A stretch of 64,000 nt of DNA from Myxococcota bacterium (GTDB lineage Bacteria > Myxococcota_A > Bradymonadia > UBA7976 > UBA1532): assembly GCA_963169045.1 (NCBI GenBank), contig CAUJDF010000094.1, positions 49,080 through 113,079 of the forward strand, given 5' to 3'. Of the stretch, positions 1-8,117 are shown piece after piece. The notes below the pieces were generated by a model. That model searched no databases and was not told where the DNA came from. It was given only the letters and a program-made list of their open reading frames with translations. The stretch's first letter is position 1. Each line of letters opens with the position of its first letter. The translations under genes were made by a program, and so were the position numbers.

Positions 1-1
1 C

Positions 2-1810
2 GAGGTCGACCCCAACTATCCGGAGTCGCTCGAGCGCATCGTGATGCGGGCGCTCGCGCGGGACCCCGGCGACCGCTATGCCAGCGCCCGCGACGTGCAG
101 ATGGCGCTCGAGGACTACCTCGCCGAGGCGGGGCTGCGCTCGACGGCGGGCATGCTGGCCGAGTACATGCGGCACCTGTTCCGGGAGCAGCTCGAGATCG
201 AAGCGCAGGAGGCGCCCGCGCTCCGGGCGCTCGCGCGCAGCTTTGTCGCCGCCGAACCGGAGGTCGCCGACGCTCCCGAGGCTCGCCCCGCGGCACCTCC
301 TCACGGTGGCACGACCCCCACGCTCGACGCCGACACGGTGCTGCGCGACCGCGACGCCGTCGTGACCCGTCTGCCGGTCGGCGACCGCACTCGCGAACGT
401 CCGCCCGCCACGCCGGCGGTCGCGGCGCCGCCGTCTGCACCTCCGGTCGCGCCGCTGTCGGCACCGCCGATCGCGGCGCCGCCGTCGGCACCGCCGGTCG
501 CGCCGCCGCAGCCGACGCCGCGAGTGGCGCCCGGCGTCGCGCCCGACGGCGGGACGCCGATGTGGCGGCCCGCGGAGGACTTCGATCCACTCGCCGCGGA
601 GACGCCGATCGCCCACCTCGACCACGAGGCGCAGGTCGCGTCGCCGGCCCGGACGACTCACGATCCGGCGGCCGACTTCGAGGCCCGCCTCCGGCGGCCG
701 CGGCGCTTCGGCGCCCTGCTCGTGCTGCTGTGCGTGGCCGGCGCCGTGGCCGCCGTCGTCTACTACCTCGACGCGAAGAACGAAGGGCCGCTCGGGGACA
801 GCATCGGACGCGCGCTCACGGCGAAGGCGCCGGTGTCCGAGGCCGCGGCCGCGCCCGCGACCGAGCCGCCACCCGTGCGGCCTGCGCCGCGGCAGGCCGT
901 GCTCCGCCTCTCCAGCACGCCGCCGGGCGCGCGCGTGGTGGTCAACGGCAACGTGCTCGAGGGGGTGACGCCCACGACGGTGCAGTCGTTCGCCGGCCAT
1001 ACGGCGACGGTGCGCATGCTGCTGCAGGGGTATGTGCCCGCGGAGCAACGGGTGGATGTCGGCGAGAGCGGCGCCGACGTCAACGTGCCGCTCACCAAGG
1101 GTGTGCCGCAGTCGGCGAGCCTGCGCGTCGAGTCGGAGCCGCCGGGGGCGCGCGTCGCGCTCAACGGTACGGACGTCGGCGTGACGCCGGTCGTTCTGCC
1201 CCGCGTCGCGGCCGGCACCGAGCTCAGCATGCGGCTGACCCGCGACGGCGCCTATCCGCACGTGGTGGTCTTCTCGGCGGCGCCTGGCGAAGCGCGCGAG
1301 ATCGGCGTGCAGCTCATCCCCGACACGGGCCCGCGCGACTTCGTCGTGGTCAACGTCGAGACGTTCCCCGGCGGCGCGTCGGTCGGCGAGGTCCTCGAAG
1401 GGGGCACGCTCGAGAAGCTCGGCAAGACGGGTAAGTACCCGCTGAAACTGAAGAATCGCCCGTACGGGTCTCCGCTCCGCCTGCGCGCCGAGCTCCCCGG
1501 CTACGTCGTCGCCGAGCGCGATGTCGACCTGCGCGACGCCTATTACACGGTGCATTTGCGGCTGGCCGAGGCCGAGAAGTTCTATGGCGCCCTCGATCTC
1601 GACGGTCCCGCCGGGCTCACGGTCTACGTGGGGCCCAAGGAGATCGGGAAGACGCCGCTGAAGGACGCGAAGCTGCCCGAGGGCGAGCACCAGGTGGTGG
1701 TCTTCGACGAGAAGACGCGCGCGCGCGGTGAGGTGGCGATCCGCATCGAGCGGGATCAGAAGGTCGTGCGGACCGTCGCCAGCGACGGGGCGGCGCTGAA
1801 GATTCAGTAG
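2..1810 (+). CDS. Ser/Thr protein kinase, C-terminal part with PEGA repeats (5' end outside window)
   Basis: The reading frame is open from base 2 and stops at TAG 1808-1810, so the catalytic lobe lies upstream of the window. The first ~50 residues are the end of a Hanks-type kinase domain (IVMRALARDPGDRY is the usual subdomain XI arginine region). Next come a Pro/Ala-rich linker at about 250-700, with a near-repeated SAPPVAP segment at 420-520, and one membrane helix at about 709-768. The extracytoplasmic part holds four PEGA-type beta repeats, starting near 895, 1110, 1340 and 1580; the first two carry PPGARVVVNG and PPGARVALNG. PEGA domains are thought to bind surface ligands or cell-wall material, so this is probably a transmembrane sensor kinase. 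Substrates cannot be inferred. The next gene is convergent, beyond a 510-bp repeat-filled gap. Confidence 0.9.
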   Translation, partial: EVDPNYPESLERIVMRALARDPGDRYASARDVQMALEDYLAEAGLRSTAGMLAEYMRHLFREQLEIEAQEAPALRALARSFVAAEPEVADAPEARPAAPPHGGTTPTLDADTVLRDRDAVVTRLPVGDRTRERPPATPAVAAPPSAPPVAPLSAPPIAAPPSAPPVAPPQPTPRVAPGVAPDGGTPMWRPAEDFDPLAAETPIAHLDHEAQVASPARTTHDPAADFEARLRRPRRFGALLVLLCVAGAVAAVVYYLDAKNEGPLGDSIGRALTAKAPVSEAAAAPATEPPPVRPAPRQAVLRLSSTPPGARVVVNGNVLEGVTPTTVQSFAGHTATVRMLLQGYVPAEQRVDVGESGADVNVPLTKGVPQSASLRVESEPPGARVALNGTDVGVTPVVLPRVAAGTELSMRLTRDGAYPHVVVFSAAPGEAREIGVQLIPDTGPRDFVVVNVETFPGGASVGEVLEGGTLEKLGKTGKYPLKLKNRPYGSPLRLRAELPGYVVAERDVDLRDAYYTVHLRLAEAEKFYGALDLDGPAGLTVYVGPKEIGKTPLKDAKLPEGEHQVVVFDEKTRARGEVAIRIERDQKVVRTVASDGAALKIQ

Positions 1811-2067
1811 GTCCGCCGTTCGCCCACCTCGACCCCGGCCGCCCGCACGCGCCTCCGCCCGAGTCCCCGTCCCGACGTCCCCCGCACCCCTCCATGAACG
1901 ATCGCCGCACGGCGTCGCGCGGGCGTGCCGGCGCGATCGCGGCGACCCTTCGTGGCCGGGGGGCTTCGCGGCGAGGCCGTCTCCCGAGACGCCGCGAAAG
2001 CGGATGCCGGCGCAGGGAGCCGGCGGACGAAGGGAGGGGGCGGGCGGACGAAGGACGGGGAAGCGCC

Positions 2068-2333
2068 GAGGGCGAGGGGACGGGCGGGCGGCTCGGGGTG
2101 CGGTCGAGGGCGAGGGGACGGGCGGGCGGCTCGGGGTGCGGTCGAGGGCGAGGGGACGGGAAGGCGGCTCGGGGGGCGGTCGAGGGCGAGTGGACGGGCG
2201 GGCGGCTCGGGGGGCGGTCGAGGGCGAGTGGACGGGCGGGCGGCTCGGGGGGCGGTCGAGGGCGAGGGGACGGGCGGGTGGCTCAGGGCGTGGTCGAGGG
2301 CGAGGGGACGGGCCGGTGGCTCAGGGCGTGGTC
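2068..2333. repeat. 38-bp GC-rich minisatellite, seven copies
   Basis: Seven head-to-tail units begin at 2068, 2106, 2144, 2182, 2220, 2258 and 2296, exactly 38 bp apart; an eighth decays at 2334. Each begins GAGGGCGAG and ends near GCGGTC, with only a few substitutions between units (GTGGAC for GGGGAC, CTCAGGG for CTCGGGG). The array fills most of the 510-bp gap (1811-2320) between the convergent PEGA kinase and OmpA-like genes. Its last copy contains the stop codon of the OmpA-like gene. The rest of the gap (1811-2067) is GC-rich and holds no gene that I can support. 38 is not a multiple of three, and the long reading frames through the array in several phases are artefacts of its lack of A/T. 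Confidence 0.9.
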
Positions 2334-3823
2334 GCGGGCGGCGCCTCCGGGGCAGGCGCGGCCGGCGCATCCGCCGCCGGCGCGGCAGGGACGGGCGCGG
2401 CCGGCGCATCCGGGGCAGGTGCGGCCGGAGCGGACGGGGCCGGGGCGGGCGCAGCCGCCTTCGGCGCGGGCGGCACGATGATCGACAGCTCGACGCGCTC
2501 AGCGCGCGCGCCCTCGGGCGCCCCTTCGGGCAGCGGCTGGTCGCCGAGGCCCTCGACCTCGAAGCGCTCGGTGGCGAGGCCCTGCTCGACGAAGAGCGCG
2601 CGCACGGCCTCGGCCCGCGCGGCGCTCAACGCCTGCGCATTCTTGCCGGCGGCCGTCGCCGCGACGCGGATGCGCACGTCGGGGTGAGCCTGGAGCGCGG
2701 TGACGACCGGACCGAGGTTCTTCTTCGCCGCGGCGCTCAGCTCCGACTTGCCCTTCGCGAAGCGCACGTTCGTGCGGATGCCGAGCGCGCCCTGCAGATC
2801 CGCGGGGACCTCGTCGGGGCAGCCGTCGGCGTCGTGGAAGCCGTTCACCGTCTCCGGCTTGTCGGCGCACTTGTCGGCCTCGTCGAGCAGGCCGTCGGCG
2901 TCGGTGTCGCGCTCGGGGCAGCCGTCCTCGTCGGCGATGCCGTCCTTGCTCTCGGCCTCGCCCGGGCACTTGTCGGCGGCATCGAGGATGCCGTCGCCGT
3001 CGTTGTCGGCGTCGGGGCAGCCGTCCTCGTCCTGGAAGGCGTCCTTGTCCTCGGCCTGGGCCGGGCACTTGTCGACCTCGTTCTGGATGCCGTCGGCGTC
3101 GTCGTCGAGGTCGGGGCAGCCGTCGTCGTCACGGTCGCCGTCGGCATCCTCGGCCTGGTCGGGACACTTGTCGGAGGCATCGGCGATCGCGTCGGCGTCG
3201 TTGTCGTCGTCGGGGCAGCCGTCGTCGTCGCGGAAGCCGTCGCGGTCCTCGGGGCGGGTGGCGCACTTGTCGGCGCGGTTCTCGACGCCGTCGTCATCGA
3301 CGTCGTAGTCGCCGCCGAACTGGAGCGCCAGGCCGGCGGTGGCCTCGAAGTGCGAGTAGTTGTCGTCGGCGGGGGCGTCGGGGCTGAACCAGCCGCGGAA
3401 GTCGACGCGGGCGCCGATCATGTCGGTGAAGTAGTAGCGGGCGCCGAGGCCGACGTTCGTGGCGAAGTCGGTCTCTTCGACGCTGACGAGGCCGGCGCCG
3501 GCGGTGAGGTAGGGGACCAGCGCGGCGTCGCTCAGGTTGAGCAACGCGTTGAGGCCGACCTGGCTGACCGTCTTGTCCTCGCTGCCGGTGCCGGTGTCGA
3601 GGGTCGAGAAGACCGCCCCGTAGGTGGCCTCGACGCCGACGACGCGGGTGATGTTGAAGCCGGCGCGGGCGCCGACGACGGCCGCGTTTTCGAGGACGGC
3701 GTCGCCCTCCCAGATGCCGCCGAAGGGCGACACCTCCACGCTCCACGGGCGCACCTGCGCGGCGGCGGGCGTGGCGAGCAGGAGGACGAACGACGAGGCG
3801 AGCCAGGCAGGTCGGCGAGGCAA
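2321..3823 (-). CDS. OmpA-family outer-membrane protein with thrombospondin type 3 repeats
   Basis: 500 residues from a TTG start at 3823; GAAGGAG lies six bases upstream and no better start follows. Residues 1-22 are a signal peptide ending in AAA/Q. Residues 24-172 look like a small beta-barrel (aromatic-ended strands, YLTAGAGL, GARYYFTD). Residues 173-340 are thrombospondin type 3 calcium repeats (DxDxDG, DKCPxxAED, DGCPD). Residues 346-450 are an OmpA peptidoglycan-binding domain (RFAKGKSELSAAAKKNLG, then ALSAARAEAVRALF). The last ~48 residues are an Ala/Pro/Asp tail. This is the usual plan of an OprF-like porin that anchors the outer membrane to peptidoglycan. The tail is encoded by GC repeats adjoining the minisatellite. 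It is divergent from the next lipoprotein gene, with TTGACA motifs between them. Confidence 0.9.
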   Translation of the reverse strand: MPRRPAWLASSFVLLLATPAAAQVRPWSVEVSPFGGIWEGDAVLENAAVVGARAGFNITRVVGVEATYGAVFSTLDTGTGSEDKTVSQVGLNALLNLSDAALVPYLTAGAGLVSVEETDFATNVGLGARYYFTDMIGARVDFRGWFSPDAPADDNYSHFEATAGLALQFGGDYDVDDDGVENRADKCATRPEDRDGFRDDDGCPDDDNDADAIADASDKCPDQAEDADGDRDDDGCPDLDDDADGIQNEVDKCPAQAEDKDAFQDEDGCPDADNDGDGILDAADKCPGEAESKDGIADEDGCPERDTDADGLLDEADKCADKPETVNGFHDADGCPDEVPADLQGALGIRTNVRFAKGKSELSAAAKKNLGPVVTALQAHPDVRIRVAATAAGKNAQALSAARAEAVRALFVEQGLATERFEVEGLGDQPLPEGAPEGARAERVELSIIVPPAPKAAAPAPAPSAPAAPAPDAPAAPVPAAPAADAPAAPAPEAPPATTP

Positions 3824-3874
3824 GGCGTGCTCCTTCGCTGGGGCTGTGCGAGCGTGGGTCCGGAAGCGCGGCGA

Positions 3875-3903
3875 GTGTTGACAGTGAGACAGCGCGGTGT
3901 CAA
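3875..3903 (-). promoter_or_regulatory. Candidate promoter for the OmpA-like gene
   Basis: On the minus strand TTGACA occupies 3903-3898; 17 bp further on is CAACAC (3880-3875), a poor -10. It faces a plus-strand TTGACA at 3878-3883, so the two form a 26-bp inverted pair. The implied transcript would start near 3868, about 45 bases before the TTG start, leaving room for the GAAGGAG site. TTGACA is rare in such GC-rich DNA, which is the main support; the -10 is weak. Confidence 0.35.
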
Positions 3904-3944
3904 GGCGAACGTACCTCCGCGACCGCCCGGGCCGGCACCGGGCG

Positions 3945-3974
3945 TTGACAGTCGTCCGACGGCGCCCGTATCGT
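3945..3974 (+). promoter_or_regulatory. Candidate sigma-70-type promoter of the lipoprotein gene at 4022
   Basis: TTGACA at 3945-3950 is followed after 18 bp by TATCGT (3969-3974), four of six matches to the -10 consensus. Transcription would start near 3981, giving a leader of about 40 bases that includes GGAGG at 4010-4014 before ATG 4022. Confidence 0.5.
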
Positions 3975-4021
3975 CGCGCCCGGCCGGGCGCCTCCCGCTC
4001 GGGTCGCACGGAGGTTCGAAG

Positions 4022-5815
4022 ATGCGAACGAATCGTTCACCGAATAGGCGCCTCGGCGCGATGGCCGGCCTCGTGCTCCTGGTGGCGACCCTCGCCGCCT
4101 GCGACAAGAAGGAAGAGCAGAAGGCGACCGAGAAGCCCGCCGGCGACGGCAAGCAGTCCGCGGTCGCCGAGAAGGCATCGCCGCCGGCGCTGCTCCGCCT
4201 CGAGGCCGGCGACGACGTGATCGCCTTCGCCGGCACGGCCCCGGTGGTGGCGGCGGTCACCGAGCTGCAGAAGCTCGCCGGGCAGGTCCTGCCGACCGTG
4301 CCGCCGCTCCCGCAGATGGTGGGTCCGGCGGTGCAGGGGGAGTGGCGCCTGAAGGACCCCGCGGCCATCTCCGCCGACAAGCCGATGCGCTTCGCGGCGT
4401 TCGATCCCAAGAAGTTCAAGGGCGATCCGTTCGCCTACGTCTACGGCATCACCAGCAAGGACGCCTTCGTCGCCGCGCTGCCCGACAACAAGCAGGCGGG
4501 CACCGACGGCAACGCTTACTCGTACGCGAAGATCGAGGGCTCGAACCGCCCGGTCTACGTGAACTTCCTGGGGGACGGTCACGTGGCGCTGACGCGCAAC
4601 AAGGACGTCTTCCCGCAGAACAAGGACTTCCTGCAGAAGCTGGCCGACGCTCCGGTCGATGAGGCGGGCGCCGGCGTGGTCGTGATGAAGAACATCACGC
4701 GCATCTTCGGCGAGGAGATGAACCGGGGCTTCGCCGAGATGAAGAAGGCGGCCTCCCAGGCGGCGCAGCAGACGCCGGGCGGCGCCGGCCAGGTGGCGCT
4801 GATCGAGGCCACGGCAGACTGGATGGCGGAGGCGGCGCGCGACCTCGACGTGATCGAGGGCCGCATCGTGCTCGTGTCCGACGGCATCAAGGCCGACTTC
4901 TCGCTGCGTCCCAAGGCGGGTGCCGCGCTCGAGAAGGCCTTCCGCGCGCTCGAGGGGCGCGGTGACGCCACCATCCTGGCGCGCCTGCCGGCGAACGCGC
5001 CCTTCTTCATGCTCGGCTCGGCCGACCCGGCCAAGATGGACGCCGCGTTCCGGCCCGTGGTCGACACGTTCGTCACCGCGCCGATGTTCGGCGGCGACCA
5101 GGCCAAGGCGAAGCTCGTGGGCGAGCTTCTCTCGAAGTACATCGCCGGCATGACCGGCGACTTCGCTTTCGGCGCGTTCTCCACCGGTGGCCAGGGGCTC
5201 GAGCTCGCCGCGCTGATCGGCGTGAAGGACGCCGACAAGGTGCGCGAGGCGAGCCGCGCGTGGTCCGACCTCTATCAGGACCCTGCCGCGGCGGCGTACC
5301 AGAAGAGCATGGGCTTCGAGATGTCGATCCAGAAGGACGCGTACCAGGTCGCCGGCGCGCCCGTCGACATCGTCCAGAGCAAGCTCACCCAGCTGCCGCC
5401 CGAGGCGGCGCCGATGGCGGGCATGCTGGCGGGCTTCCTCACGCAGCACGTCGCGATCGGCAAGGACATCGGGGTCGTCGCCTACGGCACCGAGGCGCGG
5501 AAGATCATCGAGGGCCTGCTCGCCGGGTCGATCAAGGGCGGTCTCGACCAGGACAAGGGCGTCAAGCGCGCGCTCGAGCACAAGGCGAAGAACGCCTGGA
5601 TGCTCTTGTACTTCTCGCCGGTGGACCTCGCCCGCGAGATCAAGCTGAACGGCATGAACCCGCTGGCGCCGATGCTGGCCGGCGTCGAGGCCGAGACCGG
5701 CATCGCGATCAGCCTGGGTTCGTCCGACGGCGCGGCGCAGTTCGTCCTCGACGTGCCCGTCGAGACGATTCAGAAGGGCTATCAGGCCTTCGAGAAGGGC
5801 AAGGGCGGCTTCTAG
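4022..5815 (+). CDS. Large lipoprotein of unknown function
   Basis: 597 residues. ATG 4022 follows GGAGG by about seven bases. The N terminus is a lipoprotein signal with lipobox LAAC (Cys ~27) and a charged Lys/Glu linker. The mature part is mixed alpha/beta with no membrane segment. It reads like periplasmic or surface proteins built from repeated substrate-binding-like halves (segments such as LEAGDDVIAFAGTAPVV and VYVNFLGDGHVALTRNKDVF); I cannot assign a named family. The charged residues after the Cys (DKKEE) do not settle inner or outer membrane retention. The gene runs convergently into the GT51 gene, and the two stop codons share the palindrome CTAG (5812-5815). Confidence 0.8.
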   Translation: MRTNRSPNRRLGAMAGLVLLVATLAACDKKEEQKATEKPAGDGKQSAVAEKASPPALLRLEAGDDVIAFAGTAPVVAAVTELQKLAGQVLPTVPPLPQMVGPAVQGEWRLKDPAAISADKPMRFAAFDPKKFKGDPFAYVYGITSKDAFVAALPDNKQAGTDGNAYSYAKIEGSNRPVYVNFLGDGHVALTRNKDVFPQNKDFLQKLADAPVDEAGAGVVVMKNITRIFGEEMNRGFAEMKKAASQAAQQTPGGAGQVALIEATADWMAEAARDLDVIEGRIVLVSDGIKADFSLRPKAGAALEKAFRALEGRGDATILARLPANAPFFMLGSADPAKMDAAFRPVVDTFVTAPMFGGDQAKAKLVGELLSKYIAGMTGDFAFGAFSTGGQGLELAALIGVKDADKVREASRAWSDLYQDPAAAAYQKSMGFEMSIQKDAYQVAGAPVDIVQSKLTQLPPEAAPMAGMLAGFLTQHVAIGKDIGVVAYGTEARKIIEGLLAGSIKGGLDQDKGVKRALEHKAKNAWMLLYFSPVDLAREIKLNGMNPLAPMLAGVEAETGIAISLGSSDGAAQFVLDVPVETIQKGYQAFEKGKGGF

Positions 5816-7941
5816 CGCGGCGTCTCTTCCGAGGTCGGCGGCGTCTGCCACAGCGCCGCCGGCTTCGCAGCGGCGTGCTCTTCGGGGGTGAGCTGGCCGT
5901 GCTCGAGCAGCAGGTCCAGCAGCGACTGCATCCACCCCTGGTAGTACCCCTCGACGCGCCGCTTCTTGAACTGGGCGTAGTAGCGGCGCGGCCCCGGCAG
6001 CAGGCGCACCAGGAAGGCGATCTCGACCGGCGTCAGGTCGGCGGGCGCCTTGTCGAAGTAGTGTCGCGCTGCGTCGCCGATGCCGAAGATCTCCGGTCCG
6101 AACTCCACGACGTTCAGGTAGAGCGCGAGCAGGTCCCGCTTCTCGAACTCTCGCTCGAGCAGCCACGTCACCACGAACTCCTCGAGCTTGCGGGTGAGGA
6201 CCTTGCGTCGGTGGAGGAAGAGGTTGCGCGCGAGCTGCATGGTCAGCGTCGACGCGCCGCGCACGAAGCGGCCCTGCTGCAGGTTCGTGATCAACGACTG
6301 CCGCAGGTGGAGCATGCTGACGCCCCGGTGGCGGAAGAAGCCGTTGTCCTCGCTGGCCATGAGCGCGATCGGCAGCAGGGGCGGCACCTCGTCGATCGGC
6401 GTCCAGCGATCGCTGTTCGGCCCGGTGACGCGCTTGATGATCGTGCCGTCGGGCATCTCGAAGCGGGTCTCGAACGTGTCGCGCAGCTGCTTCATGCGCA
6501 GCCCGGGCGGGAGCTGCGTCACGCGGAGCTTCGCGACGTCGAGGTCGATGTCGAGGCGTGCGTCGTCCAGCTTCCGAGCGTCGATGGCCACGTCGACGCC
6601 GAGCGACAGGGGGCCGGTGAGCCGAATGCCGCTCAGGTTGGGCATGAGGCCCGGCGGTACGGCGGCGGTGAGATCCTCGCCGTTCACGGGGCCGAGGGCG
6701 AGGCGCCCCTGAACGCGCGGTCCGCCGTCCGCGAGGGTCACGTCGGCCTCGAGCTCGGCGGTGACGTTGCCGGCACGGACGCGACCGGCGAGCAGGCGCG
6801 CCCGCCGCTCGGGCTCGAGGTCGACGAGCAGCTTGCCGGCGAGGCCGAGCTCGGCGGGGCCCACCGGTTCGTCGGCGAGCCGCGGGTGCGTCACCATGAG
6901 GCCCGCGAGCGTCAGATCGCCGTCGACCTCGCCGTGCCTGGCCGCGAAGTCCCAGCGCGCCTCGAAGTGACCGGAGGCGGTCCCGCCGAGCGTGGCATGG
7001 ACGTCGGCGACGCGCAGATCGTCGAAGTCGGCGCGGACGACCAGGCGCTCGCGCGAGAGCGTCCCGGCGGCGCTCAGGCGCGCGCCGCCCGGCAAGGTGA
7101 GCGTCACCTCCACCGGCCGCTCGGGCCTCTCCTCGAGGAAGACGCGCGCGTCGAGCAGCGCGCCATCGAGCGGCGTGGGGAGCTCGTCGTCCTCGCCGCG
7201 GCCGAGGCGCGCGCCGCGGAGCTCGAGCCACCGCCCCTGCTCGCCGGTGATCATGCCCGCGCCGCCCGCTTCGACGTAGCCGAGCCCCGGCCAGGCGACC
7301 CGGTGCGGATGGTCGCAGCGCACGTCGGCCCGGACGGGCCGCCGGCCCTCGAGGAGCGCCTCGAAACGGCAGCTCTCGAGGCGGGGCGTCACCGCGCGGA
7401 AGGCGCCGGCGATGGCGCCGCCCTCCTTGACCTCCAGGTCGACGCCGTCGAGTTCCATCGCACCGCGTCGGTCGACGAGGCGTCCGCCGGTGACGCGCAC
7501 CACCGGAAGCGGCACGCCGCTCGCACCGCCGTCGCCGCTGTCGCCGCCGCCACCCGGCCTCCGCGCGCTGCGGGCGCGATCGGCGAGGACGCGCAGGCCG
7601 CCCTCGACCGAGCCGTCGCCCGCGAAGGACACCACGGGGCGCTCGACCTCGACGCGCTTCGGCATCAGCCGACCGTGCACCGCGTCGCGCCACGCGACCT
7701 CGGCGCTCACCGCGTCGATGGTGACGAGCGGGTCGTCCGCGAAGCCCACGCGAACGCCTTCGAGCCGCAGGCCCAGCAGGCCGACCGGCGCGTACCGCTC
7801 GACGGCGATGTCGAGGCCGAGGCGCGCGGACGCCTTCTCGACGGCGCGCCGGCCCGCCCACCGCACGACGGGCCCGTGCGCGAGGGCGGCGAGCCCCGCG
7901 AGGCCCACGAGCCCCAGCAGAATCTTGATCCCTCTCCTCAC
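5812..7941 (-). CDS. AsmA-like protein fused to GT51 peptidoglycan glycosyltransferase
   Basis: 709 residues from GTG 7941. Residues ~5-25 are a membrane anchor. Residues ~30-470 are a long beta-rich region of AsmA/DUF-like character (repeated GxLxxxLDV-type strands). The C-terminal ~220 residues are a GT51 lysozyme-like glycosyltransferase: ASEDNGFFRHRG holds the catalytic Glu near residue 530, followed by GASTLTMQLARNLFL near 560 and LALYLNVVEFGPEIFGI. No penicillin-binding transpeptidase domain follows, so it would polymerise glycan strands from lipid II without cross-linking. The usual monofunctional enzyme (MtgA) is about 240 residues; here the extra ~470 residues sit on the periplasmic side ahead of the catalytic domain. 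The Shine-Dalgarno site is weak and the start is uncertain by a few codons. Confidence 0.85.
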   Translation of the reverse strand: MRRGIKILLGLVGLAGLAALAHGPVVRWAGRRAVEKASARLGLDIAVERYAPVGLLGLRLEGVRVGFADDPLVTIDAVSAEVAWRDAVHGRLMPKRVEVERPVVSFAGDGSVEGGLRVLADRARSARRPGGGGDSGDGGASGVPLPVVRVTGGRLVDRRGAMELDGVDLEVKEGGAIAGAFRAVTPRLESCRFEALLEGRRPVRADVRCDHPHRVAWPGLGYVEAGGAGMITGEQGRWLELRGARLGRGEDDELPTPLDGALLDARVFLEERPERPVEVTLTLPGGARLSAAGTLSRERLVVRADFDDLRVADVHATLGGTASGHFEARWDFAARHGEVDGDLTLAGLMVTHPRLADEPVGPAELGLAGKLLVDLEPERRARLLAGRVRAGNVTAELEADVTLADGGPRVQGRLALGPVNGEDLTAAVPPGLMPNLSGIRLTGPLSLGVDVAIDARKLDDARLDIDLDVAKLRVTQLPPGLRMKQLRDTFETRFEMPDGTIIKRVTGPNSDRWTPIDEVPPLLPIALMASEDNGFFRHRGVSMLHLRQSLITNLQQGRFVRGASTLTMQLARNLFLHRRKVLTRKLEEFVVTWLLEREFEKRDLLALYLNVVEFGPEIFGIGDAARHYFDKAPADLTPVEIAFLVRLLPGPRRYYAQFKKRRVEGYYQGWMQSLLDLLLEHGQLTPEEHAAAKPAALWQTPPTSEETPR

Positions 7942-8026
7942 GCGGCGTCGATTCTGCCCGAACCGGCGGCCGGATCCACTCGGCGCGCCGGAGCGGGGGC
8001 GGGCGAGGCGGCCCGGCGCTGCGAGA

Positions 8027-8056
8027 TTGACAAGCCGCGCGCGGGCCGCCGATGCT
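8027..8056 (+). promoter_or_regulatory. Candidate promoter deciding the start of the hydrolase gene
   Basis: TTGACA at 8027-8032, an 18-bp spacer, then GATGCT at 8051-8056. Transcription would begin around 8063. An upstream in-frame ATG at 8052 falls inside the -10 element and would not be transcribed, which supports the downstream TTG 8118 as the true start. Confidence 0.4.
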
Positions 8057-8117
8057 GAGACACATCACTCTCGTCGCGTCATCGCGGTGCCGTCACCACG
8101 GGGAGGGGGAACCTTCA

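Noticed and set aside
1925..4021. An N-terminal extension of the lipoprotein gene reaching back through the minisatellite
   Set aside because: The lipobox and GGAGG place the start at 4022; the upstream part is repeat-encoded Gly/Arg sequence and runs antisense across the OmpA-like gene.
4037..8068. A 1343-residue minus-strand frame over the lipoprotein and GT51 genes
   Set aside because: It is Arg/Ala-rich with no domains and is created by the GC-rich third positions of the real genes; the same holds for other long antisense frames such as 11468-13852 (+), 18900-20543 (+), 30719-32668 (+) and 61371-63746 (-).
8052..8117. ATG 8052 as start of the alpha/beta hydrolase
   Set aside because: No Shine-Dalgarno site and it lies in the -10 of the likely promoter; TTG 8118 has a strong site. 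Not fully excluded.
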